Assembly: GCA_964476185.1 (NCBI GenBank) | Contig: CAYYZO010000010.1 | Span: 1-64,000 of the forward strand | Length of the DNA stretch: 64,000 nucleotides | Source: DATNBU01 sp964476185 | GTDB taxonomy: Bacteria > Desulfobacterota > Binatia > UBA1149 > CAITLU01 | Reading direction: 5' to 3' | Shown: one piece after another, positions 18,461-26,060 of the stretch | How the letters are laid out: every line of letters starts with the position of its first letter | Position numbering within the stretch: position 1 is the stretch's first letter | Program-made: the position numbers and the translations under genes | Notes under the pieces: model-generated | What the model saw: only the letters and a program-made list of their open reading frames with translations | Database searches by the model: none | Told to the model about the DNA's origin: nothing

Positions 18461-19998
18461 CAGCGCGCCTCCTCGCCCTCGCCGCGGTCGCGCTGCTCTC
18501 CGGATGCTCGGCCTACGACCGGATCCATCGGCTGCGGCCCCAGTTGAAGGACGACGTCCGCCACTCCCGCATGGACGAAGCCGCGCGGGTCGAACGGGAG
18601 ATGCTCACGATCTCCCGGGAGGCGTACGGCGCCGGCACGACCGAGGACATCGAGACGCGCACCCGGCTCGCCGAGGACTGGGCGGACTGGCGCTTCGCGG
18701 ACCGGGCCGTCGCGATGGCCGAGGAGACGATCGCGGAACTCGAACGGCTCTACGGCCCCGACCACGAGGAAGTCGCGTGGGGCTGGGTCAACCTCGCGCG
18801 GGTCCACTACATCCTGAGGAACTGGAGCGAGAGCGAGGCGGCGCTCGACCGGCTCTCGGCGCTGTGCCGACCGATCTACGCGGCGACGCCCGGCGACACC
18901 GTCCGCTACACGGGCTGCATCGGCGAAGCGCGATGGGAGACCGCGTCGCTGTACATCTCGATCGGCGCGTACAGGAAGTGGGCCGACGAATACCTGCGCA
19001 TGGACGCGTGGACCTGGCTGCACCACGACCGCGACGGCGGCCTGTCGAAACTGACCGTGCTCGGGCGCGGCTACGCCGACAACGGCGCGTGGCCGGAAGC
19101 GCTCTGGTACCTCCAGCGCTGCGTCGACGAACTGCGCCCGCGCTACCAGCGCCGCGCTCCTCCCGGCGGGACCTCGTGGTCCTCGCCGGGCGGCGACGTC
19201 GAGGTCGTCGTCGTCGACGGCGCCCACTCGTTCCACTCGCAGTCGCCGCGCTGTCTCGAGGACCTGATCGCCGCGCGGCGAAAGATCGGCGACGACCCGT
19301 CCGCCGACGAGCTCGAACGCTGGCAGCTCGAGCTCTGGGCGGGCGGCCCCGAGATGGAAGAAGCGCTGCGCGAGCAGGTCGCGTTCTCCGACTCCACGTG
19401 GGGCTACGACTACAACACGAGCCACGTCGCCCACGCGCTCGGGTTCTACCTCGAGCACAAGGGCCGCATCGAGGAAGCGATCCGCGCCTACGAGCAGGCG
19501 ATCGGCTTCATCGACCGCGCGCTCGCGCGCGACGGCGTCTTCGCCGGCCCGTATCCCGCCTGGCTGCACGTCGACGAGCTGCTCGACCTCGCCCCGCTGC
19601 TCGAGCGGACCGGCCGGTTCGAAGACGCCGAGCAGGCGTACCTGCGGGCGGCCGCGATCGCGGCGGCCGAGATCCAGCCGAACCATGCCTGGCACCTCGA
19701 CGCGCTCGCCGGACTCGCCCGCTCGCGCGCAGGCCTCGGACGCCGCGACGACGCGCAGGCCACCTGGCGCCGCTACCTCGCGGTCGCCGGGCGCCTTCGG
19801 GGCGCGGATCACGCGGACTACGCGTTCGGACTGGCCGGGCTCGCCCGCGTCCAGCAGGCCTCCGGTCGTCACGAGGACGCCGCGAGGTCGCGGCGACAGG
19901 CCGAAGCGATTCGCGCCGCCTACGCCCACCGCATCGAGTCGGTTCGCGAGATGCCGCTGCCGGTGTCGTTGCGCTCTTCCCCCTCCCCCGCTAACTAG
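18457..19998 (+). CDS. TPR-repeat lipoprotein, third gene of the RHS operon
   Basis: A 513-residue lipoprotein with signal peptide and lipobox LLSGC (Cys17). The mature part is helical repeat throughout, including EDWADWRFADRAVAMAEETI, AWGWVNLARVHYILRNW, FYLEHKGRIEEAIRAYEQAI, ERTGRFEDAEQAYLRAAAI and GLARVQQASGRHEDAARSRRQAEAI, a tetratricopeptide pattern strongest in the C-terminal half. Its ATG overlaps the RHS stop (ATGA). Tight coupling to a putative toxin or surface protein makes it a candidate immunity, anchoring or export partner, but that is inference from position alone. Confidence 0.85.
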   Translation: MTARLLALAAVALLSGCSAYDRIHRLRPQLKDDVRHSRMDEAARVEREMLTISREAYGAGTTEDIETRTRLAEDWADWRFADRAVAMAEETIAELERLYGPDHEEVAWGWVNLARVHYILRNWSESEAALDRLSALCRPIYAATPGDTVRYTGCIGEARWETASLYISIGAYRKWADEYLRMDAWTWLHHDRDGGLSKLTVLGRGYADNGAWPEALWYLQRCVDELRPRYQRRAPPGGTSWSSPGGDVEVVVVDGAHSFHSQSPRCLEDLIAARRKIGDDPSADELERWQLELWAGGPEMEEALREQVAFSDSTWGYDYNTSHVAHALGFYLEHKGRIEEAIRAYEQAIGFIDRALARDGVFAGPYPAWLHVDELLDLAPLLERTGRFEDAEQAYLRAAAIAAAEIQPNHAWHLDALAGLARSRAGLGRRDDAQATWRRYLAVAGRLRGADHADYAFGLAGLARVQQASGRHEDAARSRRQAEAIRAAYAHRIESVREMPLPVSLRSSPSPAN

Positions 19999-20087
19999 CC
20001 CCTCGAACCGACGTCCGCGTCCCCTGTCGCGACACCGTCGCGCGCGGACTCGCCCACCCATCGCAACGACGAGGAGAGGATAGCCCC

Positions 20088-20594
20088 ATGGCCCAAGTCA
20101 CGCTTCGCGGAAACCCCTGCAACCTGGCCGGCACGATGCCGAAGGCCGGCGACGCCGCCCCCGACTTCAACCTGACCGGCGCGGACATGGCGCCGATCAC
20201 GAAGGCCTCGCTGGCCGGCAAGAAGAAGGTCATCGTCACCGTCCCGAGCCTCGACACGCCGGTCTGCCAGGTCGAGACGCGCAAGTTCAACGAGGAGGCG
20301 ACCAAGCTCGGCGAGAACGTCGTCGTCGTGATCGCGAGCGTCGACACGCCGTTCGCCGCCAAGCGCTTCTGCACCACCGAGGGCCTCGAGCGCGTGAAGT
20401 CGGGCAGCGACCTGCGCGACCGCGACTTCGGCAAGCGCTGGGGCGTCGCGATCGCCGACGGCCCGCTGCAGGGCGTGACCGCGCGCGCCGTCTTCGTCGT
20501 CGACGAGAACGACAAGGTCACCTACAGCGAGCTCGTCCCCGAGATCGCGCAGGAGCCGAACTACGAAGCGGCGCTCGCGGCGCTGAAGGGCTGA
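20088..20594 (+). CDS. tpx: Thiol peroxidase (atypical 2-Cys peroxiredoxin)
   Basis: A 168-residue peroxiredoxin that reduces hydrogen peroxide and organic hydroperoxides with thioredoxin. The peroxidatic Cys60 lies in TVPSLDTPVC and the resolving Cys95 in KRFCTTEGL, matching the Cys61/Cys95 layout of the E. coli enzyme. Length and the APDF and RDRDFGKRWGV segments are typical of Tpx. GAGGAGAGG lies upstream of the ATG and a strong terminator follows, so it is probably monocistronic. No signal peptide is present, so it acts in the cytoplasm. Confidence 0.96.
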   Translation: MAQVTLRGNPCNLAGTMPKAGDAAPDFNLTGADMAPITKASLAGKKKVIVTVPSLDTPVCQVETRKFNEEATKLGENVVVVIASVDTPFAAKRFCTTEGLERVKSGSDLRDRDFGKRWGVAIADGPLQGVTARAVFVVDENDKVTYSELVPEIAQEPNYEAALAALKG

Positions 20595-20614
20595 GCAGGG
20601 CGTCCGGAACGAAG

Positions 20615-20658
20615 ACGGGGGTCGGACGCTGCGTCCGGCCCCCGTTCCCGTTTCGGGA
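20615..20658. terminator. Strong terminator hairpin after tpx
   Basis: A 14-bp stem (20615-20628 with 20632-20645, one G-U pair) with a 3-base loop is followed at once by a second small hairpin (TCCCG, TTT, CGGGA at 20646-20658). It lies between convergent genes and could serve both directions. There is no long U-tract. Confidence 0.75.
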
Positions 20659-20710
20659 CACGCGGCGCGCGGCCGCTCGCGTTTCGGCGCGCCGCTCGCA
20701 CGCCAGCCTG

Positions 20711-23700
20711 TCAGTCCAGGATCCCGCGCAGCGTCACGACCGGGGTCGGCTCGAGCAGGTTCCCGTGGATGTCCGTCGCATCGACGACCGTCACCGCGAA
20801 CTGCGACGACCTAACCTCGCCGGTCACCTCGACCCGGCAGCGCGCGAGGTCGAGCGGGCCGCGGAATCCCTCCACCGCGATCATCCCGAAGTTCAGTCTG
20901 CCCTCGACGAGTCCCATGGCGATCAGCGCGGTCGGCACCAGCGACTCGCAGTCGACCGATCTGTAGTCGCGGGGCAGGAACCGCACCGGCGCCGCCGAAG
21001 CGTCGACGCTGATCTGCAGCGCCCCGAGTTCCCGCGCGTCCTGCAGCCGGATCGTCACCCACGGGCCGAGGTTGCAGCGGGCCGGGTACGGCAGGCCGAC
21101 AGACAGGCCGAGCGTGGTCAGCGCGTCGCGGGTGTTGATCCGGACGTTGCTGTCGACGTCGCAGGTCTCCATCGGGCAGTCGTTCCCGCTGTCGATCGCG
21201 TGCAGCAGGATCTCCAGCGAGTCGTCGACGTCGACGTCGCCGCTGCCGTTCGCGTCGCCGCACACCGGGGCGCCGCAGGCGTCCGGGCATTCCCCGGCCG
21301 GCGACGCGGCCGTGTCGCAAGTCTCGACACCGAGCCAGACGTAGCCGTCACCGCAGCGCGCCGTGTGGCAGCCGGCGGGGCAGTTGTCGTCGGTGCGGTC
21401 GTTGAGGTCGTCGCAGTCCTCGACGCCTTCGTGCACGAAGCCGTCGCCGCAGCGCGCGACGCGGCAGCTGGCCGGACACGCGTCGGAGTCGTCCGTGTTG
21501 GCGTCGTCGCACTCCTCGAGGCCGGCGGCCACGATGCCGTCGCCGCAGCGAGCGTTCGCGCACTCCTTCGTGCAGGCGTCGGCGGGATCGTCGTTGCCGT
21601 CGTCGCACTGCTCCCACCCGGCGCGGACGACGCCGTCGCCGCAGACCGCGCTCTGGCAGGCGACGCAGTCGTCGTGATCGAGGTCGTTGCCGTCGTCGCA
21701 CTCCTCGCCGGCCGTGCGAGCGCCGTTGCCGCAGCCGGTCGCGTAGCAGTTGCGGTCGCAGCCGTCGCCGTCGACGAGGTTGCCGTCGTCGCAGGTCTCG
21801 TGGCCGGCCACCACGCCGTCGCCGCAGCCGTCGTGCGCGGCGATCACGCGCGGCTCGCGCAGGCGCGAGTACCACTCCCTCGGCGCGCGATCGCCGACGC
21901 GCTCCCAGAGCACGACCCAGTCTCCCGCTCCGGACGTGACCCGCGGGTTGCGGTCGGCGGCCCAGCCGTCTCCGGTCGCGGCCTCGCTGACGACGCGCGG
22001 CGGCGACCACGTGCGGCCATCGTCCGTCGACACCGATTGCAGCAGGTCGGCGTCGAGCCCGAGCCTCCCGCCGACGTCGCGGTGCGACGACCAGACGACA
22101 ACCCACTTGCCGTCGCCGTCGGTCGCGACGGCAGGCTGGAAGTCGTAGCTCGAGTCGAGACTGATGCCGCCATCGATGACCGGCCCCATGGTCCAACCCG
22201 CGCCCCCACGGGACGTCATCGCGCGAAGCTCCCACTCGCGTGCCGGGCCTTCTTCCGGGTACTCCAGGATCGCGCCGACGCAGCGGTCGTCGGCGTCGCA
22301 GGCGAAGCCGCTTCCCGATCCGTACGGCGCCAATCCCGTGGGCGCGTCGACGCTCCACGTCGCGCCGTCGTCCTTCGATCGCAGGATCGGGAAGTAGCCG
22401 GTCAACAGGAAACCCGTGTCTCCAACCGGCGTCAGCCGTAGCTCGCTGCTCTGCTGCAGGCCGTTGGTCGGGACGAGCGGCGCCGGCGCGGACCAGGTCT
22501 CGCCATCGTCGAGCGAGCGGATCGCGAGCAGCTTGCGGCGGTATCCGTCCTGCTCCCAGGGATCGCACTCCTCGGTCTGCGCCCACGCGACCACGAGCGC
22601 GCCGGAACGGCTGCGCGCGGCCGCCAGCGAGTTGACCTCGAACGAGCAGTCGTCGTCGAACACGATCTCTGCGATCCGGCGAGGCTCGGGCCACTCCGCG
22701 CCGGAGTCCGTCGAGGTCGCAAGCTCGACGCCGTAGAGGTGGTTCCCGGTGCCTTCGAGGTGGGAGACGAAGCGGGCGCCGAACGCGAACCACTCGCCGT
22801 CGCCGGCGCTCAAGACCTCGACCGGACGGCCCGGGATGCGCGCGGCCGGGGACCAGCGCCGGCCTCCGTCCTCGCTCGTCGACACCTGGTGATCGGTGTC
22901 GGCCAGGTAATCGGTGCTCCACAGCGCGACAAAACGACCGGCGCCGTCGCCGGCGAGCTTCGGTTCGATCGTCCAGTGGCGATAGATCCCTTCGTTCCAG
23001 CCGCGCTCGTCGCCGAACGGCAGGCTCGCGTCGCCGTCGAGCGTGGTCGACGTCGTCGTGCTCGTGGTCGTCGTCTGCGTCGCGACGCTTGCGATCGCGA
23101 CGCGCTGCCCGACCACGCCGCCGGCTTCCTCGGAGCTCCAGTAGACGGCGAACAGGCCGTCGCCCAGGACGTCGACGCCGAGCGGCCCCTGCCCGAGCGG
23201 CGGTGCGTCGTCGTCCAGCAACGGGAACTCCGCGGTCGGCTCGCCGGCCGGCGTGACCGCGCTCGCGAAGACCTGCTCGCGCGTACCGGTCCAGCGGTAC
23301 CACGCGACCAGCAGGTTGCCGCCGGGGTCGAACGCGAGCTTCAGGCTCCCGTGCCAGTGCGTCGGATCCGTACTGAGCAGCTGTGGCAGATACGTGGGCG
23401 TGCCGTCGCGGCGAAATCCCTGCACCCAGACATCGTGCGGCTCGTAGGTGCTCCACGCCATGGCATAGTCGCCGTCCGACGTCGCGAACGCGGGCTCGAC
23501 GCACACGCCGCCCGGCGAAGCCTGCCGCACCTCGCCGGCGCGGCGGTGGTCTTTCTCGATCAGGCGATATCGCCAGCAGGTCTCGTAATCTCCACGCCAC
23601 GCCGCGACCGCGCCGCCGCCGGGCTCGCACCAGAGGCGCCAGTCGACGACCTTGCCGAGCGCGATCGCGAGCGACGGGCCGAGCGGTTCTCCGTCGATGC

Positions 23701-23917
23701 CGCGATGCACGAGTCGCAGTTCCGCGACCGGCCCCTGGACGCTGGTGCGCCCGATCTCGAGAGTCGATCCATCCTCGAGCGGACACGAGTTGAAGGCCCC
23801 GAACGGACGGGTGTGCGCGGGGAACACGCCACCGACCGTGACCAGTTCCGTCGCGTGGGAAATCCCCGCGGAAACCGAGAACGCCAGCGCCGTCGCCGCG
23901 ATCGTGAATGCGTTCAT
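20711..23917 (-). CDS. Secreted Asp-box (BNR) / DUF4215 Cys-rich / dockerin-like protein
   Basis: A 1,068-residue exported protein starting MNAFTIAATALAFSVSAG with signal cleavage near residue 22. A Thr/Ser linker lies near residue 275. Residues about 290-740 carry sialidase-type Asp-box motifs (SEDGGRRWS, SLDDGETWS, SKDDGATWS, STDDGRTWS), indicating a beta-propeller. Six DUF4215 units of the form CGDGxVxxGxExCDDGN follow (about 745-950). Next is a dockerin-like pair of calcium loops (GDANGSGDVDVDD, CDVDSNVRINTRD) and a beta-rich C-terminus that may be cohesin-like. Glycan binding or a surface-attached enzyme is plausible. Catalytic sialidase residues are not evident, so I call it a binding or adhesion protein. 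Confidence 0.82.
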   Translation of the reverse strand: MNAFTIAATALAFSVSAGISHATELVTVGGVFPAHTRPFGAFNSCPLEDGSTLEIGRTSVQGPVAELRLVHRGIDGEPLGPSLAIALGKVVDWRLWCEPGGGAVAAWRGDYETCWRYRLIEKDHRRAGEVRQASPGGVCVEPAFATSDGDYAMAWSTYEPHDVWVQGFRRDGTPTYLPQLLSTDPTHWHGSLKLAFDPGGNLLVAWYRWTGTREQVFASAVTPAGEPTAEFPLLDDDAPPLGQGPLGVDVLGDGLFAVYWSSEEAGGVVGQRVAIASVATQTTTTSTTTSTTLDGDASLPFGDERGWNEGIYRHWTIEPKLAGDGAGRFVALWSTDYLADTDHQVSTSEDGGRRWSPAARIPGRPVEVLSAGDGEWFAFGARFVSHLEGTGNHLYGVELATSTDSGAEWPEPRRIAEIVFDDDCSFEVNSLAAARSRSGALVVAWAQTEECDPWEQDGYRRKLLAIRSLDDGETWSAPAPLVPTNGLQQSSELRLTPVGDTGFLLTGYFPILRSKDDGATWSVDAPTGLAPYGSGSGFACDADDRCVGAILEYPEEGPAREWELRAMTSRGGAGWTMGPVIDGGISLDSSYDFQPAVATDGDGKWVVVWSSHRDVGGRLGLDADLLQSVSTDDGRTWSPPRVVSEAATGDGWAADRNPRVTSGAGDWVVLWERVGDRAPREWYSRLREPRVIAAHDGCGDGVVAGHETCDDGNLVDGDGCDRNCYATGCGNGARTAGEECDDGNDLDHDDCVACQSAVCGDGVVRAGWEQCDDGNDDPADACTKECANARCGDGIVAAGLEECDDANTDDSDACPASCRVARCGDGFVHEGVEDCDDLNDRTDDNCPAGCHTARCGDGYVWLGVETCDTAASPAGECPDACGAPVCGDANGSGDVDVDDSLEILLHAIDSGNDCPMETCDVDSNVRINTRDALTTLGLSVGLPYPARCNLGPWVTIRLQDARELGALQISVDASAAPVRFLPRDYRSVDCESLVPTALIAMGLVEGRLNFGMIAVEGFRGPLDLARCRVEVTGEVRSSQFAVTVVDATDIHGNLLEPTPVVTLRGILD

Positions 23918-24135
23918 CGACCCTCCGACGCCGGCCCGCCCCGGCGAGGCCCCGCAGACTATCGCACGCCGGCGGGGCCGGACAGGGGCAATCTCGCGGT
24001 TCGTCGCCTTGGGGCCGCCTTGGTCTCCGTCTAAAGAGGCTCCGAGCCCGCGGACATGGGACCGACAGCCGTGGCGTGAGCGACCGTCGACCCCTCTGGC
24101 TCGCCGCTCCGGCACTCGCGTGGTAGCTCCCCGCC

Positions 24136-24564
24136 ATGCCCGCGGACGCGCAGAATCCCGACCGCACGCTGCCTGCGAAGTATGCGGGAGCGCGGGCCGC
24201 CGTCGCTGACCGGCTGGTCGGTGCAGAGATCGCGCTGGCCGTACGGCATGGGTCCCGCGCCCGTGGAAAAGAACATGCACGCAGCGACTTCGATGCCGGC
24301 CTGCTCGCCGCGGACGGCCGACCGCTGCCGTACTCGACCATGGGGGCCCTCGCCGCGGATCTTTCTGACATCCTTGGACAAGCGGTCGACGTCAGCGACC
24401 TCGCGACTCCCGATGCGGTCTTCCGCTACGAGGTCGCGCGCAGCGCGCGGATCCTGTTCGACGCGCGACGCGGGGCCTTCGCCGATTTCCTCGCGAAGAC
24501 GCTGATCGATTACGCCGACATCCAGCGCTTCCTGCCGGAACTCGTCGCCGGTGTCGCCCGTCGT
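24136..24564 (+). CDS. MntA-like nucleotidyltransferase (interrupted by gap)
   Basis: 143 residues are readable before a 100-N gap. The core motif HGSRARGKEHARSDFD is the GS-x-RG-x-SD-x-D signature of the minimal nucleotidyltransferase (MNT) family. In type VII toxin-antitoxin pairs, MntA AMPylates the HEPN toxin HepT. The domain is almost complete by residue 143. If the 55-bp duplicate around the gap is collapsed, the frame stays open for 50 more residues to a stop at 24872, antisense to the next gene's end. No full HepT gene follows, so it is an orphan, a degraded pair or an assembly casualty. Confidence 0.75.
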
Positions 24565-24719
24565 NNNNNNNNNNNNNNNNNNNNNNNNNNNNNNNNNNNN
24601 NNNNNNNNNNNNNNNNNNNNNNNNNNNNNNNNNNNNNNNNNNNNNNNNNNNNNNNNNNNNNNNNTTACGCCGACATCCAGCGCTTCCTGCCGGAACTCGT
24701 CGCCGGTGTCGCCCGTCGT
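24510..24719. repeat. Exact 55-bp direct repeat flanking a 100-N gap
   Basis: Bases 24510-24564 and 24665-24719 are identical and abut the N run (24565-24664) on both sides. A 55-bp overlap of contig ends is what a k=55 assembly graph leaves, so the gap is probably false and the true sequence probably has one copy. A real tandem duplication is less likely but not excluded. Confidence 0.85.
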
Positions 24720-24790
24720 ACCGAGGCCGAGGCGCTGATCCTCAATTTCTACCTCGCGATGCGCCTCGTGGCCGCACTCGGCCTCGGCGT

Positions 24791-25984
24791 TCACAGGCTC
24801 CCGTACACCGCCTCCACGAGCCGGCGCGCCGTCGGGCTGGCGTGGCGCGGCCCCATCCGGTTCATCGCGTAGCCGAAACCGGTCCGCGCCGCCGGATCCG
24901 CGAGCCCGAGCGCCCCGCCCGCGCCGAAGTGCAGCACGACGCCGGCGTTCGGGCCGATCGGTCGGTCGTGCGGCGAGAGCTGGAAGCCGAGACCGAATCG
25001 CGACGGCCGGCCGAGCACCGCGTCGACGCCGCTCGAGTGCTCGCGCGCGGCTTCTTCCAGCACGCTGCGCGCGAGGAAGCGGCGTGCGCCGATCGCTCCG
25101 CCTTCGGCGACCATCCCGTAGGCGCGCGCGATGCCGAGCGCGGTCGCGTGCGCGTTCGTGGACGGGTAGACCGCCCTGCGCCACGCGAGGTCGTTGACCG
25201 TGCCGTGGCCGGAAGCGCCGCGCGGATTGAAGTACGTGTGGTACTGCATCAGCTGCTCGTCGGGGAGCATCGCGCGGTCCGGCTCCGGAAGCGCCTCGAG
25301 GTCCGGGTTCCAGACGAAGGTCGCGACGCGCGCGTCGTCCCCCGGCGCGACGCCGACGTGGAAGTCCGCTTCGAGCGGACCGGTGATCTCGCTGCGCAGG
25401 AAGTCGTCGTACGAACGCCCGCTCGCCCGCCGGAGAACCTCACCGACGAGGAACCCGAACGTGTTGACGTGATAGCCGTGCCGCGCGCCCGGCGCCCACC
25501 ACGGCGGCTGGCGCGCGAGCGCGCCCGTCATCACGTCCCAGTGGTACATCGCGTCGTCCGCGAGGACCTCGCGGACGGCCGGGAGGCCGGCCTGGTGGCA
25601 GAGCAGCTGGCGAACGGTGATGCCCGCCTTGTCGCGCTCGGCGAACTCCGGCCAGTAGCGCGCGACCGGCGCGTCGAGGTCGACGAGACCGCGGTCGACG
25701 AGCATCATCGCGGCGACGGCGAGCAGGCCCTTTCCGACCGAGAACACGCCGACCAGCGTGTCCTCGCGCCACTCGCGCCGGCGCGACTCGTCGGTCCAGC
25801 CGGCCCAAAGGTTCACGACCTCGCGTCGCTCGACGACGACCGCGACCGACGCGCCGAGTTCGTCGTGCTCCTCGAAGTTGGCCGCGAACGCCTCGCGCAC
25901 GCGCGAGAAGCGCGCGTCGCAATGGCCGTGGATCGACGGGACCGCCACGATCGCGTCTTGTACGCCGATCGCGCGTGCTGCCAA
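24791..25984 (-). CDS. Serine hydrolase of the class C beta-lactamase / EstB family
   Basis: A 397-residue beta-lactamase-related protein. The S-x-x-K motif is SVGK (Ser82, Lys85) within LVGVFSVGKGLLAV, and the Y-x-N motif is YHVN near residue 165. HGTVNDLAW and a late HFGAGGALGLADP provide the third element. No signal peptide is obvious, which favours an intracellular esterase or DD-peptidase-like enzyme over a true beta-lactamase. Phrases such as DLDAPVARYWPEF and KAGITVRQLLCHQAGLP are standard for the esterase group. Its 3' end lies beside the broken nucleotidyltransferase gene. Confidence 0.9.
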   Translation of the reverse strand: MAARAIGVQDAIVAVPSIHGHCDARFSRVREAFAANFEEHDELGASVAVVVERREVVNLWAGWTDESRRREWREDTLVGVFSVGKGLLAVAAMMLVDRGLVDLDAPVARYWPEFAERDKAGITVRQLLCHQAGLPAVREVLADDAMYHWDVMTGALARQPPWWAPGARHGYHVNTFGFLVGEVLRRASGRSYDDFLRSEITGPLEADFHVGVAPGDDARVATFVWNPDLEALPEPDRAMLPDEQLMQYHTYFNPRGASGHGTVNDLAWRRAVYPSTNAHATALGIARAYGMVAEGGAIGARRFLARSVLEEAAREHSSGVDAVLGRPSRFGLGFQLSPHDRPIGPNAGVVLHFGAGGALGLADPAARTGFGYAMNRMGPRHASPTARRLVEAVYGSL

Positions 25985-26060
25985 GCGGCCTTTGCGGCTG
26001 TCGCTGTCCGAGCCGGCGCGATCCGCCCGCCCTGCCGCCCCTGTCCGCCGTGTCCCCGGC

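Noticed and set aside
18457..19998. Calling the TPR lipoprotein the RHS immunity protein
   Set aside because: Only gene order supports it; size and lipidation are not typical of immunity proteins, so it stays a hypothesis.
24791..25984. Calling the SxxK protein an antibiotic-resistance beta-lactamase
   Set aside because: No signal peptide and closer resemblance to EstB-type esterases; only the catalytic motif is shared.
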